Origin: Vibrio crassostreae 9ZC13
GTDB taxonomy: Bacteria > Pseudomonadota > Gammaproteobacteria > Enterobacterales > Vibrionaceae
DNA: 64,000 bases
Direction of reading: 5' to 3'
NCBI RefSeq assembly: GCF_000272045.2
Contig: NZ_AJYZ02000019.1
Coordinates: forward strand, 956,516 to 1,020,515
In this document: one piece after another, positions 1 through 9,645 of the stretch
Position numbering within the stretch: the first letter of the stretch is position 1
Layout of the letters: each line of letters starts with the position of its first letter
Made by a program: the position numbers and the translations under genes
Notes under the pieces: generated by a model
Seen by the model: the letters and a program-made list of their open reading frames with translations, nothing else
Told to the model about the DNA's origin: nothing
The model's database searches: none

Positions 1-17
1 TATACAAAGAGGGCTAT

Positions 18-635
18 ATGTCGAAAAATCGAGTTTTAGTGCTATTCGCACACCCTTCTCAACATCGTTCTGAAGCAAACAAACCGTTATTTGAGCAAGC
101 AAAACGCGTTGACGGTGTCACGTGCGTCGACCTCTATGCCGAATATCCAACGTTCAAGATCAGCATCGATCGTGAGCAAAAACGCCTATTGGACCATGAC
201 ATCATCATTTTTCAGTTCCCCTTATATTGGTACTCCACACCGGCAATTCTCAAAGAGTGGCAAGATCTCGTTCTAGAGTATGGCTTCGCCTATGGAACCG
301 ATGGCAACGAGTTACAAGGTAAGAGCTTACTGTGTTGCATCACTGCTGGCGGTAAAAAGGATGCTTACCAAAGTGATGGCTACAACCACTTCACTATTCG
401 AGAACTGCTTCACCCAATTGAACAAACCGCGTCTTTATGTGGGATGAACTATCTTGCGCCTTTTGCGCTTTTTGGATCTCGTACCGCTTTAGAAGAAAAC
501 CGTATTCAACAACATGTCGATAGCTACAGAACGCTTTTACAGGCCTTGGTTGCAGGTGATATCAACATCAAAAGAGCCAACAAGGCAGAAAAATTGAACC
601 ATATTGTGGAAGAATTGATGGCAGAGGTTAAATAA
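18..635 (+). CDS. KefF/KefG-like NAD(P)H oxidoreductase, ancillary to potassium efflux
   Basis: This 205-residue protein belongs to the flavodoxin-like quinone reductase family that includes KefF and KefG, cytoplasmic FMN proteins that activate Kef potassium/proton antiporters. The family signature QFPLYWYSTPAILKEW is seen at residues 66-81, and the N-terminal FAHPSQHRSEAN stretch fits the FMN phosphate loop. A ribosome binding site (AGAGGG) sits just before the ATG. The stop codon overlaps the start of the next gene (TAATG), so the two are translationally coupled. Family membership is certain; whether KefF or KefG is the better name cannot be decided here. Confidence 0.9.
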   Translation: MSKNRVLVLFAHPSQHRSEANKPLFEQAKRVDGVTCVDLYAEYPTFKISIDREQKRLLDHDIIIFQFPLYWYSTPAILKEWQDLVLEYGFAYGTDGNELQGKSLLCCITAGGKKDAYQSDGYNHFTIRELLHPIEQTASLCGMNYLAPFALFGSRTALEENRIQQHVDSYRTLLQALVAGDINIKRANKAEKLNHIVEELMAEVK

Positions 636-2557
636 TGACGGGATACTTTCTACAAGCATTTATCTATTTAATTGCAGCCGTGATTGCGGTCCCTATTGCC
701 AAAAGACTTGGACTTGGATCAGTTCTCGGCTACTTAATCGCTGGCGTTGTGATTGGTCCCATCATTGGATTGGTTGGCGAAGAGACAACAACCATCCAGC
801 ACTTTGCCGAGTTCGGTGTAGTGATGATGCTGTTCTTAGTCGGGCTTGAACTTGAACCTAAGATGCTATGGGCGATGAGAAACCGATTGATGGGGCTTGG
901 TGGCCTTCAAGTTGGTGGTACGACCGCTATCGTGATGGGAATTGCACAGTTCTTTGGTCAACCTTGGACGATTGCTTTAACTATCGGTTTGATCTTTGCG
1001 CTTTCATCGACAGCCATTGTTCTACAAACGTTCAATGAGAAAGGCCTGTCTAAAACGGAAGGCGGTAAAAACGCTTTCTCGGTACTTTTGTTCCAAGATA
1101 TTGCCGTTATCCCAATGCTGGCGTTCATCCCTTTGTTGGCTCTTCCTGAATTGGTTGCTTTGGCAGAAAGTGCCGCCCAAACCGCTGCACACCATGATGA
1201 ACTCAGTTTAGTTGCAGGTTTGCCAAGTTGGGCATACGGACTTGTTATTACGGCTTCAATTGCGATTGTGGTCGTCGGTGGACATTATCTAAGTCGGCCA
1301 CTGTTTCGTTTTGTTGCGAGCTCTGGCTTACGCGAGATCTTCACTGCAACTGCACTGATGTTGGTGATTGGTATTGCCGCGCTAATGAGCCTTGTTGGTT
1401 TGTCGCCTGCCCTAGGTACTTTCTTAGCAGGTGTGGTACTTGCCAACAGTGAGTTCAGGCACGAACTGGAATCTAACATCGACCCGTTTAAAGGGTTATT
1501 GCTTGGATTGTTCTTTATCACGGTAGGCGCAGGTATCAACTTTGGCGTTCTATTTAACGATTTCGCACTCATCATTGGCTTAACTCTTGGCGTGATGGCG
1601 CTGAAAGCCTTGGTGTTGTTTACACTGGCTTTAATCTTCAGAATCAAAAACAGCGACCGCTGGCTATTTACATTGAGCTTGGCTCAAGCGGGGGAATTTG
1701 GTTTTGTACTACTCAGCTTCTCAGCACAGAACCATGTATTACCTGCGGATATTGTTCAAACACTATCACTGGTTGTTGCCCTCTCTATGTTCTTAACTCC
1801 TGGTCTGTTCATTCTGTTTGATAAAGTCATTCTGCCCCGTTACGAGCAAAAATCGAACGATCGAGAAGAAGACAAAATAGAAGAGAAAGGTACCGTTATC
1901 ATTGCAGGCATCGGCCGATTTGGTCAGATCGTAAACCGCTTGTTGGTAACAAATGACGTCAATACCGTAGTATTGGATCATCAAGCAAACCAAGTGGACT
2001 TATTACGCTCCATCAATATTAAATCTTACTTTGGTGATGCTACTCGTCACGACTTGTTGCATACCGCGGGTATCGAAGAAGCCGCGATGCTTGTTGTTGC
2101 TATCGATAATCAAGATTCTAGCGTCGAATTAGTGAAGTACGTAAAACACACGTATCCAAAAGTTAAAATCTTGGCGCGTGCATTTGACCGTGGTCATAGC
2201 TATCGCTTAAGAGAAGCCGGCGCCGATTTTGTGGAATCAGAAACGTACCATTCAGCACTTGAGATGGGCGCACAAGCCTTGCGTTCTCTTGGGCATCATC
2301 CATTTTTTGTTGAACAGCAAAAATCAACGTATCAACGTGTCGAAAGTCGTAAATCTGAAAAGCTTTATCAAGCTTGGTCTGAAGCCGAAGAAAATCCACG
2401 CTACGACAATAACTACCGACAGATCTTCATTCACCTGGAAGAAGCGATGAAAGAAGACATGAAAAAAGACCGTTCAGACAAGCATTCTCGCTCCGAACGT
2501 GGTTGGACACCGCCACCGAAAGGCTATGCAGATGGCTTTGAGGAAGAAGAGTCCTAA
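635..2557 (+). CDS. KefB/KefC-type glutathione-regulated K+/H+ antiporter
   Basis: This 640-residue protein should be an inner-membrane potassium efflux antiporter that protects against electrophiles. The first 400 residues or so are hydrophobic CPA2 antiporter segments. The stretch HELESNIDPFKGLLLGLFFI near residue 275 closely matches the KefC regulatory motif. An RCK_N nucleotide-binding domain begins near residue 417 with the Rossmann motif GIGRFGQIVNRLL. The C-terminal tail is charged and hydrophilic. It is slightly longer than the usual 600-620 residues. It follows its likely activating subunit with a one-base overlap and ends before a strong terminator. Confidence 0.92.
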   Translation: MTGYFLQAFIYLIAAVIAVPIAKRLGLGSVLGYLIAGVVIGPIIGLVGEETTTIQHFAEFGVVMMLFLVGLELEPKMLWAMRNRLMGLGGLQVGGTTAIVMGIAQFFGQPWTIALTIGLIFALSSTAIVLQTFNEKGLSKTEGGKNAFSVLLFQDIAVIPMLAFIPLLALPELVALAESAAQTAAHHDELSLVAGLPSWAYGLVITASIAIVVVGGHYLSRPLFRFVASSGLREIFTATALMLVIGIAALMSLVGLSPALGTFLAGVVLANSEFRHELESNIDPFKGLLLGLFFITVGAGINFGVLFNDFALIIGLTLGVMALKALVLFTLALIFRIKNSDRWLFTLSLAQAGEFGFVLLSFSAQNHVLPADIVQTLSLVVALSMFLTPGLFILFDKVILPRYEQKSNDREEDKIEEKGTVIIAGIGRFGQIVNRLLVTNDVNTVVLDHQANQVDLLRSINIKSYFGDATRHDLLHTAGIEEAAMLVVAIDNQDSSVELVKYVKHTYPKVKILARAFDRGHSYRLREAGADFVESETYHSALEMGAQALRSLGHHPFFVEQQKSTYQRVESRKSEKLYQAWSEAEENPRYDNNYRQIFIHLEEAMKEDMKKDRSDKHSRSERGWTPPPKGYADGFEEEES

Positions 2558-2604
2558 GCAGAACTCTAAATAACGGCGCTAGATAACCATACTAGGCAAC
2601 CATC

Positions 2605-2634
2605 AAAAGCGGCTATTTAGGCCGCTTTTTCTTT
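2605..2634 (+). terminator. Rho-independent terminator after the kef pair
   Basis: An AAAAGCGGC stem pairs with GCCGCTTTT across a 7-base loop and runs into a T tract. It closes the two-gene kef operon. Confidence 0.85.
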
Positions 2635-3098
2635 CATTGAACCCCTACAAAACGTCAAATGGGCATGAGTAGCGGGTGCTAGAACTCGTAATCCGAAAGA
2701 TTTATGTGATCTAGCTAAAATTTTTAATTTCTGACCACATGGCAAAAGTGAATTCACTTTTTACATTATTGAAACATTCCAACCTCGCATAAACCACACC
2801 ATAAACATGGCTATATATGCACTCATTTAAGTCGTTCAATCATCGCCCCAATTCATAGCGACCACCCTCTAAGGCTTGAGTTACATTGCACATATCTAAA
2901 TACGCTGCACAAGCCTTAACCCAACCATTCACCACACAAATAAGTATTGCGCCGCATTCACAAATTCAACCCGTTAAAATTAACATAAACATTTCAAAAC
3001 ATGTCTATCGTTACAATTTGTAACGAATAGCGGTTATCGGTATAGTCCTGCAATTCAAAAAGTGAGACCTCTGCGCTCACCTTAAAGGAGATATAATA
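2635..3098. other. Intergenic leader of the DUF819 gene
   Basis: About 460 bases without a credible gene on either strand. The stretch is AT-rich and holds an 18-bp perfect palindrome (listed separately) and the ribosome binding site AAAGGAG at about 3085-3091 for the next gene. No other structure is obvious. Confidence 0.6.
2744..2761. promoter_or_regulatory. 18-bp perfect palindrome, candidate operator
   Basis: The sequence AAAAGTGAATTCACTTTT reads identically on both strands. It lies about 340 bases upstream of the DUF819 start. The symmetry and length fit a dimeric repressor or activator site, but I cannot name the regulator. Confidence 0.4.
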
Positions 3099-4325
3099 AT
3101 GATTACTAATGATGCTGTAATAATGGGCATGTTAGCTGTTATTCTTGGCGGTGTTTTTATCACGGAAAGTAGCCAAAATAGCGCACTGAAAAAATTCTAC
3201 TCGTTCGTTCCGGGTCTATTGCTTTGTTACTTTGTTCCCTCTTTATTAAACAGCTTCGGCATAATCGATGCTTCGAATTCTAAACTGTACTTTGTTGCAA
3301 GCCGTTACTTACTTCCGAGTGCACTCGTTCTACTGATCATCTCTGCAGATCTGCGCAAGATCTTTGGACTAGGTTCAAAAGCCGTCATCATGTTCCTAAC
3401 CGGTACTGTCGGTATTATCATTGGCGGCCCATTGGCTATCTTGATCATCGACCAAATAAATCCTGGCCTTGTATCGGGTGATGTATGGCGTGGTCTAACA
3501 ACGGTGGCTGGTTCTTGGATCGGCGGCGGTGCAAACCAAGCTGCAATGAAAGAAGTATTTGAAGTTGACGATCAGTTGTTCTCTGCGATGATTACTGTGG
3601 ACGTAATCTGTGCCAATATTTGGATGGCAATATTGCTTATCATGGCAGGTCGTCAGAAGAAGATTGATGCATGGTTAAAAGCCGATACTTCATCTATCGA
3701 AGACCTAAAAGAAACCGTATCTAAGTACCAAGAAGAAAACGCGCGTCCGACGACGACAACGGATCTAATGAAGATCACTGCGATTGCGTTTGGCCTTACG
3801 GGCTTAGCACACTTCTTTAGCGACATTATCGCACCATGGATCTCAACTAACGCTCCTGAACTGGCGCAATACAGCCTGACTTCTGGATTCTTCTGGTTAA
3901 TCGTAATGGTGACTACGTTTGCACTCATTGCTTCATGCTTCAAATCAACACGCAGCCTTGAGCACAGTGGCGCATCTAAAGTGGGCTCTGCATTCATCTA
4001 CATCCTAGTTGCCACTATTGGTATGCAGATGGATATCACAGCTATCTTGGATAACCCAGGCTACTTCTTCATCGGTATCACTTGGTTAACCATCCACGCG
4101 ATTATCATGATTGTGATGGCAAAGCTAATCCGTGCACCACTGTTCTTCATGGCAGTAGGTAGCCAAGCTAACGTCGGCGGTGCTGCATCGGCTCCTATCG
4201 TAGCGGCAGCGTTCCACCCAGCATTAGCTCCAGTAGGTATTCTAATGGCTGTACTTGGTTACGCACTCGGTACATACGGCGCTTACATCTGTGGCCTAAT
4301 CATGCAGGCTGCTGCATTGGGTTAA
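3099..4325 (+). CDS. DUF819 family integral membrane protein (YjcL-like)
   Basis: This 408-residue, strongly hydrophobic protein has roughly ten or eleven membrane segments and a short hydrophilic central linker (residues about 190-225). It resembles the DUF819/YjcL family, whose substrate is unknown. Conserved glycine-rich stretches such as GSWIGGGANQAAMKEVFEV and AVGSQANVGGAASAPIVAAA suggest two pseudo-symmetric transport cores. A strong AAAGGAG ribosome binding site about eight bases before the ATG fixes the start. It is a single-gene unit followed by a terminator. A transporter role is likely; the substrate is not inferable from this sequence. Confidence 0.8.
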   Translation: MITNDAVIMGMLAVILGGVFITESSQNSALKKFYSFVPGLLLCYFVPSLLNSFGIIDASNSKLYFVASRYLLPSALVLLIISADLRKIFGLGSKAVIMFLTGTVGIIIGGPLAILIIDQINPGLVSGDVWRGLTTVAGSWIGGGANQAAMKEVFEVDDQLFSAMITVDVICANIWMAILLIMAGRQKKIDAWLKADTSSIEDLKETVSKYQEENARPTTTTDLMKITAIAFGLTGLAHFFSDIIAPWISTNAPELAQYSLTSGFFWLIVMVTTFALIASCFKSTRSLEHSGASKVGSAFIYILVATIGMQMDITAILDNPGYFFIGITWLTIHAIIMIVMAKLIRAPLFFMAVGSQANVGGAASAPIVAAAFHPALAPVGILMAVLGYALGTYGAYICGLIMQAAALG

Positions 4326-4340
4326 CAACTCATTGCTGTA

Positions 4341-4383
4341 AAAAATGGGCAACTGAACCTTGATCATATCGCCCATTTTCTTG
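4341..4383 (+). terminator. Terminator after the DUF819 gene
   Basis: AAAATGGGC pairs with GCCCATTTT across a 20-base loop, followed by a T-rich tail. It serves the rightward gene. Confidence 0.75.
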
Positions 4384-4394
4384 AGTTCCGAGAT

Positions 4395-4430
4395 GTAAAA
4401 AAGGCGACAGTAAAAACTGTCGCCTTTCTA
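4395..4430 (-). terminator. Terminator of the kbl-tdh operon
   Basis: An 11-bp stem (AAAGGCGACAG / CTGTCGCCTTT) with a 6-base loop is followed by six T residues on the minus strand, just downstream of tdh. It can also work rightward. Confidence 0.85.
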
Positions 4431-4453
4431 ATATCTTGTTACTCAGCTAAAGC

Positions 4454-5485
4454 TTATTCCCAATCAAGAATTACTTTACCTGACATACCAGAGCGCATCA
4501 TGTCGAAGCCTTTCTGGAAGTCGTCCACTTTGTAGTGGTGAGTAATGATTGGTGTTAGATCTAGGCCTGATTGGATTAGTGAAGCCATCTTGTACCAAGT
4601 TTCGAACATCTCACGACCGTAGATACCTTTGATAACCAAGCCTTTAAAGATGACTTGGTTCCAGTCTACTGCCATGTCTGATGGTGGAATACCTAGTAGA
4701 GAGATCTTACCGCCGTGGTTCATGTTAGTCAGCATGCTGTTGAACGCAGATGGGTTACCAGACATTTCTAGGCCTACATCGAAGCCTTCTGTCATGCCAA
4801 GATCAGACATTACGTCTTCAAGCTTCTCTTCCATCACGTTTACTGCGCGAGTCACACCCATTTTCTTAGCAAGATCTAGGCGGTACTCGTTTACATCAGT
4901 GATTACAACGTGACGAGCACCAACGTGCTTAGCAACAGCTGCAGCCATGATACCGATTGGGCCAGCACCAGTAATTAGCACGTCTTCGCCAACTAGGTCG
5001 AAAGAAAGTGCTGTGTGTACTGCGTTACCAAACGGGTCAAAGATTGAAGCTAGATCGTCAGAGATTTCTGCAGGGATCTTAAATGCGTTGAACGCAGGAA
5101 TCACAAGGAACTCAGAGAACGCACCAGTGCGGTTAACACCAACACCTGTTGTGTTACGACAAAGGTGAGTACGGCCGCCACGACAGTTACGACAGTGACC
5201 ACATGTGATGTGACCTTCGCCAGATACACGGTCGCCGATTTCAAAACCACGAACTTCTTGGCCAATGCCAACAACTTCACCCACGTATTCGTGACCTACT
5301 ACCATAGGGACTGGGATTGTGTTTTGTGACCACTCATCCCAGTTGTAGATATGTACGTCAGTACCACAAATTGCGGTTTTCTTAATACGAATAAGAAGAT
5401 CATTATGACCCATTTCAGGTTTTTCAACCTCGGTCATCCAAATGCCTTCTTCAGGCTTTAGCTTAGAAAGTGCTTTAATTTTCAT
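4454..5485 (-). CDS. tdh: L-threonine 3-dehydrogenase
   Basis: Tdh oxidises L-threonine to 2-amino-3-ketobutyrate with NAD+, in the cytoplasm. The protein is 343 residues, the usual size for this zinc medium-chain dehydrogenase. It shows the catalytic zinc cysteine in [14 protein letters not shown], the GHE motif, the four-cysteine structural zinc loop ([15 protein letters not shown]) and the Rossmann motif [11 protein letters not shown]. It lies 110 bases downstream of kbl on the same strand, so the two enzymes form the threonine-to-glycine pathway. A modest AGGT ribosome binding site precedes the ATG. Confidence 0.97.
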   Translation of the reverse strand: MKIKALSKLKPEEGIWMTEVEKPEMGHNDLLIRIKKTAICGTDVHIYNWDEWSQNTIPVPMVVGHEYVGEVVGIGQEVRGFEIGDRVSGEGHITCGHCRNCRGGRTHLCRNTTGVGVNRTGAFSEFLVIPAFNAFKIPAEISDDLASIFDPFGNAVHTALSFDLVGEDVLITGAGPIGIMAAAVAKHVGARHVVITDVNEYRLDLAKKMGVTRAVNVMEEKLEDVMSDLGMTEGFDVGLEMSGNPSAFNSMLTNMNHGGKISLLGIPPSDMAVDWNQVIFKGLVIKGIYGREMFETWYKMASLIQSGLDLTPIITHHYKVDDFQKGFDMMRSGMSGKVILDWE

Positions 5486-5567
5486 AATGTTACCTAGTTC
5501 ATCTCGCCTAACTGTAAGGCGAGAATCAAAAATCTATATATTCTACTGGGTGTTGCTCTATCTAATT

Positions 5568-5592
5568 AAAGGATGCTCGTGGCATCCCTTTA
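5568..5592 (-). other. Hairpin in the kbl-tdh gap
   Basis: On the minus strand GGATGC pairs with GCATCC around a short loop, flanked by A and T runs, between the kbl stop and the tdh start. It could lower read-through into tdh or protect the upstream message from 3' decay. Confidence 0.5.
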
Positions 5593-5595
5593 AAA

Positions 5596-6789
5596 TTAGA
5601 TGATACCCATGTCTTTACCAACTTGAATGAACGCATCGATTGCGCGGTCTAGTTGCTCACGAGAGTGTGCAGCAGACATTTGCGTACGGATACGAGCTTG
5701 ACCTTTTGGTACTACAGGGAAAGAGAAACCTACAACGTAGATGCCTTTCTCTAGTGCGCGCTCTGCGAACTCAGCCGCTACTTTTGCATCACCAAGCATG
5801 ATTGGGATGATTGCATGGTCAGCACCGCCCATAGTGAAGCCAGCTTCTTCCATGCGAGTACGGAAGTGAGCAGAGTTTTCCCATAGTTGAGTACGTAGGT
5901 CGCCAGATTCCGCAAGAAGATCTAGAACGCGGATAGACGCAGATACGATTGCAGGAGCAACAGAGTTAGAGAATAGGTATGGACGAGAACGCTGACGTAG
6001 CCAGTCGATCACTTCTTTCTTACCAGAAGTGTAACCGCCTGAAGCGCCACCCATTGCTTTACCAAGAGTACCAGTGATGATATCGATACGGTCTACAACG
6101 TTGTGGAACTCGTGAGTACCCGCTCCGTTTTCGCCCATGAAGCCCACTGCGTGAGAGTCATCAACCATTACTAGTGCATCGTACTTGTCTGCAAGGTCAC
6201 AGATAGCAGGAAGGTTAGCCACTACGCCGTCCATTGAGAACACACCGTCAGTTACGATTAGTGTGTGACGAGCGCCAGCTTCTTTAGCAGCGATAAGTTG
6301 CTGCTCTAGCTCTTCCATGTTGTTGTTCGAGTAACGGAAACGCATTGCTTTACACAGACGAACGCCATCGATGATAGATGCGTGGTTTAGTGCGTCAGAG
6401 ATGATTGCGTCTTCTTTACCTAGAATTGTTTCAAACAAACCAGCGTTTGCATCAAAACAAGATGTGTAAAGGATAGTGTCTTCTTTACCTAGGAACGTAG
6501 AAAGCTTTTGCTCTAGTTCTTTGTGAGAATCTTGAGTACCACAGATGAAACGTACTGAAGCCATACCAAAACCGTGCTGATCCATACCATCTTTAGCTGC
6601 TTCGATAAGAGCTGGGTGGTTAGCAAGACCTAAGTAGTTGTTTGCACAGAAGTTTAGTACTTCTTCACCAGTCGAGATAGAAACCGCTGCTTTTTGTGCA
6701 GAAGTAATAATGCGCTCAGACTTGTAAAGACCTTCTTCTTTAACTTCTTCGATTTGAGTTTGAATCTGTTGGTAAAATGCAGAAGACAT
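5596..6789 (-). CDS. kbl: Glycine C-acetyltransferase (2-amino-3-ketobutyrate CoA ligase)
   Basis: Kbl cleaves 2-amino-3-ketobutyrate with CoA to glycine and acetyl-CoA, taking the product of Tdh. The 397-residue length matches the family of PLP alpha-oxoamine synthases. The PLP lysine lies in [13 protein letters not shown] near residue 240, and the motif [15 protein letters not shown] is typical. It is the first gene of the kbl-tdh operon and has an AAGGA ribosome binding site. It is divergent from a LysR regulator across a 455-base gap, which may include its control region. Confidence 0.97.
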   Translation of the reverse strand: MSSAFYQQIQTQIEEVKEEGLYKSERIITSAQKAAVSISTGEEVLNFCANNYLGLANHPALIEAAKDGMDQHGFGMASVRFICGTQDSHKELEQKLSTFLGKEDTILYTSCFDANAGLFETILGKEDAIISDALNHASIIDGVRLCKAMRFRYSNNNMEELEQQLIAAKEAGARHTLIVTDGVFSMDGVVANLPAICDLADKYDALVMVDDSHAVGFMGENGAGTHEFHNVVDRIDIITGTLGKAMGGASGGYTSGKKEVIDWLRQRSRPYLFSNSVAPAIVSASIRVLDLLAESGDLRTQLWENSAHFRTRMEEAGFTMGGADHAIIPIMLGDAKVAAEFAERALEKGIYVVGFSFPVVPKGQARIRTQMSAAHSREQLDRAIDAFIQVGKDMGII

Positions 6790-7244
6790 TGTCTCATTCC
6801 TTCCTAGTTATAATTTAGCAGCATCGCGCGCCGCTTTATGTAGGGATGTAAACGATCTCAACACGATCATTTACACTGTAAAACTTATGCCTATATTCTA
6901 GTTGAACATCCCCGTTCCGATTATCCCTTTAGTTGGAAAAACATTAATGAATCACAGGCACTAATAATAGTTCATCCCAGTGACATAGGGCACATTAACG
7001 CCCTTCACCTGCTTTTTTAAACGCCAAATTAGCTATAATTTCCGTCTAATTTCGCTTTCATATCAAATCTCAATTTTTCATCTCAGAATGCGCAGCAGCA
7101 ACGCCGCTATACAGATGAGCTTCAAACACAACAACCTATCAGAGCAATCACGTCAATCAATTAATGAAATTGATTCACAAATCAAAGTAAATCGCTCACA
7201 ATGACCATTAAGTTCATCGTTGAAACTAGCTTAACTGGATACTT
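6790..7244. other. Divergent intergenic region, kbl / LysR
   Basis: This 455-base region separates two divergent genes and must hold the promoter of each. I see no terminator or strong palindrome. A 38-codon open frame at 7088-7204 has no ribosome binding site and is not called. Confidence 0.5.
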
Positions 7245-8177
7245 ATGATTAACCCAAAACTCATCGCCCTGCTTCCGGATCTCGCCTCGTTCATTTTGGT
7301 GGTTAACGAAGGTAGTTTTACGGCTGCAGCAAAACAGTTAGGCGTGACACCATCAGCCTTGAGTAAGCTCATCACCCGCTTGGAAAAAGCGCTATCGGTG
7401 AAACTGTTTGAGCGTACCACTCGTACCCTTATCATTACGCAAGCGGGTCAATTGGTTTATGATCAGAGTGTGGTGATGATCAACGCAGCGCAACAAGCCG
7501 TTGAACTGTCTACCTCCGACCATACCGAACCTGCAGGCTCGATAACGGTAGCGGCGCCTGAAGCCTTCTTGAATTCGGTATTGCAGCCTTTCGTTGTTCC
7601 ATTCTTAAATCAGTATCCAGAAATCCAACTTAAATTGAGAGCGGCTGACGGCGACATCGATATTTTACGTCAAGGCATCGACATTGCTTTCCGCCTGACT
7701 GATAAGCCCGACGAAAGCTTAGTATTGAAAGAGTTAGGAAAAACAAACCTCGTGTTGTGTGCAAGCCCTGACTATTTAGATGCCAAGGGGATTCCTCACC
7801 ACCCTACCGAGCTGTCTGAACACGACTGTTTGTATCTTGCAGAGACAGACAAAGATCACATTTGGGATTTTCTTAAAGATGATGAATTTCACACAGTACC
7901 CGTCAGTGGACGTTACGCAGTTAACCACTCGCAGATGCGGCTGAAAGGTGTGAAAGAAGGTCTAGGCGTCGGTATTTTCCATGACTTCGTGATTCAAGAT
8001 GCGTTGGCTGAAGGGTCTGTAGTACAAGTGTTGGAAGATTGGACCATCAAGAGTAATTACCATGGTGCGATTGCGATGCAGTTTGCTCAAACCAAGTACA
8101 TGCCCGCTCGACTGCGTGTATTCATTGATTACGCCATGGAGCACTTAGGTGATAAGTTAGCCAGGGAACTAAAGTAA
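7245..8177 (+). CDS. LysR-family transcriptional regulator
   Basis: A 310-residue LysR-type regulator with an N-terminal winged helix-turn-helix (roughly residues 12-70; GSFTAAAKQLGVTPSALSKL) and a substrate-binding-like effector domain from about residue 95. It is divergent from the kbl-tdh operon, a common arrangement for a LysR protein and its target, so control of threonine catabolism is a reasonable but untested idea. The GGA before the ATG is a weak ribosome binding site. Confidence 0.88.
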   Translation: MINPKLIALLPDLASFILVVNEGSFTAAAKQLGVTPSALSKLITRLEKALSVKLFERTTRTLIITQAGQLVYDQSVVMINAAQQAVELSTSDHTEPAGSITVAAPEAFLNSVLQPFVVPFLNQYPEIQLKLRAADGDIDILRQGIDIAFRLTDKPDESLVLKELGKTNLVLCASPDYLDAKGIPHHPTELSEHDCLYLAETDKDHIWDFLKDDEFHTVPVSGRYAVNHSQMRLKGVKEGLGVGIFHDFVIQDALAEGSVVQVLEDWTIKSNYHGAIAMQFAQTKYMPARLRVFIDYAMEHLGDKLARELK

Positions 8178-8226
8178 TATTGATAGAGATCTGCTGCTCA
8201 CAATGTCAGACTAACTAAAAGGATTA

Positions 8227-9054
8227 TTAATTCAAAATCTTATCCAGTTCCATTCTAATAAATGCTGAAATTTCGACCAACTTTCTCGGCAGTGGATTTT
8301 GGTAAGGGTAGGCAATATACATGGATCTTTCTGTGTCAAAAACCTGCGTAATATGGATGTTCTTATTTATTTGACTTCCTTTCATAAGATAATTCGGAAT
8401 CACACCCACGCCTACGCCTTTAGAAACAAAGTTCATTAGAATAGATGTATTATCAACTTCAATTACATCACTATACCTCTGCTTTATCTCCTCTTTATTA
8501 GAGTGTCTTTTATAAATTAATAACGTGTTATTTTTAGTATTATCAATTTGTGAGATTACAATATCATTATAGTTTCCAACTTCATGTGCAATCAATGTTT
8601 CATCAACAACGTTATTTAGTCTAATTGCAATATCGATATTGCTTTCCAATAAATTTTCAACATTATTATTTGATGATACTTCAAAGTTCACGGCTGGGTA
8701 TCGTTCTTTAAGGCCTTTAAGAATTTCACCGAAAATAGAAGAGGCGACTGAGTTAGGCATTGTTATTTTAAACTTCCCACCAATACAATCACTAAGTGAT
8801 TTCGCTCTGTAATTCAACGCTTGTAAATTATCTAAAGCTTCGATGGCAAGCTCTTTGATACTTTCTCCGTGATCAGTCAGAACGAGTTGTCTTGTTGTTC
8901 TGTGAACGAGTGTCACTCCAATTTGCTTCTCTAAGGCTGCTAGTTGACGACTGACTTGAGCCTTCGACTTTCCCAGTTCCTTGGAAGCCTCCGTCAAGGA
9001 AAGGTGCTTACAAACTGCTGCAAAGCAGATTAGTTCATTGTTCATCAATTCCAT
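8227..9054 (-). CDS. LysR-family transcriptional regulator, AT-rich
   Basis: This 275-residue LysR protein has the helix-turn-helix in its first 60 residues (LSLTEASKELGKSKAQVSRQ) and a shorter than usual effector domain. Its DNA is clearly richer in A and T than its neighbours, with many AAT, AAC and ATA codons, which suggests separate ancestry or relaxed selection. It converges with the preceding LysR gene across 49 bases with no visible terminator, and is divergent from a 62-residue small gene that may be its target. The effector is not recognisable. Confidence 0.85.
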   Translation of the reverse strand: MELMNNELICFAAVCKHLSLTEASKELGKSKAQVSRQLAALEKQIGVTLVHRTTRQLVLTDHGESIKELAIEALDNLQALNYRAKSLSDCIGGKFKITMPNSVASSIFGEILKGLKERYPAVNFEVSSNNNVENLLESNIDIAIRLNNVVDETLIAHEVGNYNDIVISQIDNTKNNTLLIYKRHSNKEEIKQRYSDVIEVDNTSILMNFVSKGVGVGVIPNYLMKGSQINKNIHITQVFDTERSMYIAYPYQNPLPRKLVEISAFIRMELDKILN

Positions 9055-9212
9055 GATTGTTACCTATTTGCAACTCTGGGTCACGTTGTATTTAAAATGT
9101 CTCCTTAGTATAACTACATTTAGTCGAAGGGGGGAAGTGGCATTAGAAATAATATTCAAGTAATAGACATATTTTAAAAATTAAATCCATAAACTATATA
9201 CGGGTACATACC

Positions 9213-9401
9213 ATGAAAAAAGAAAAACAAATTTCAAAAAAATTATATAACTTGATAGATAACATTATAAAATTTTATACAAAAGTTTTTGTTACGCTAT
9301 TTGGTGATGAAATAAATTTCCGTAACAACAAGGATAAAATCAATGTTCGAAACACGTCTGATTTTAGTGAACACATGAAACGAGACCTTGGTTTAGATTA
9401 A
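9213..9401 (+). CDS. Small basic protein of unknown function
   Basis: The 62-residue product has a lysine-rich N-terminus, a hydrophobic aromatic stretch (IIKFYTKVFVTLFGDE) and a C-terminus ending HMKRDLGLD, faintly like the ends of DUF1127-type small proteins. The DNA is very AT-rich and the ribosome binding site is poor. Its divergence from an AT-rich LysR gene is the main support for it being real. No function can be assigned. Confidence 0.5.
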   Translation: MKKEKQISKKLYNLIDNIIKFYTKVFVTLFGDEINFRNNKDKINVRNTSDFSEHMKRDLGLD

Positions 9402-9599
9402 TTGATCAATTTAATTCACTAAATAAAAATAAACCATTTAGACTTCAATATAGTTTCTTATGTGTTAATGCATAATGTCACAAACATTGTCGCAACTCCT
9501 GATGGACCACAGCGAGAACGGTATTAATTATCATCGTCTATCAGTTAGAACTAATTTTTTATTAAAAAAATCAAAGTTGAACATATGCTCTTAATCATG

Positions 9600-9632
9600 A
9601 AACTGACCCTCTCAAACAAAGAAGGTCAGTTT
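9600..9632. terminator. Terminator between the small protein and PepSY genes
   Basis: AAACTGACC pairs with GGTCAGTTT across a 15-base loop. It lies just past the leftward PepSY gene and could serve both directions; the T tract is short. Confidence 0.6.
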
Positions 9633-9645
9633 GTGTATCAATGAA

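Noticed and set aside
7088..7204. 38-codon frame between kbl and the LysR gene
   Set aside because: No ribosome binding site and no protein-like pattern; it lies in a promoter region.
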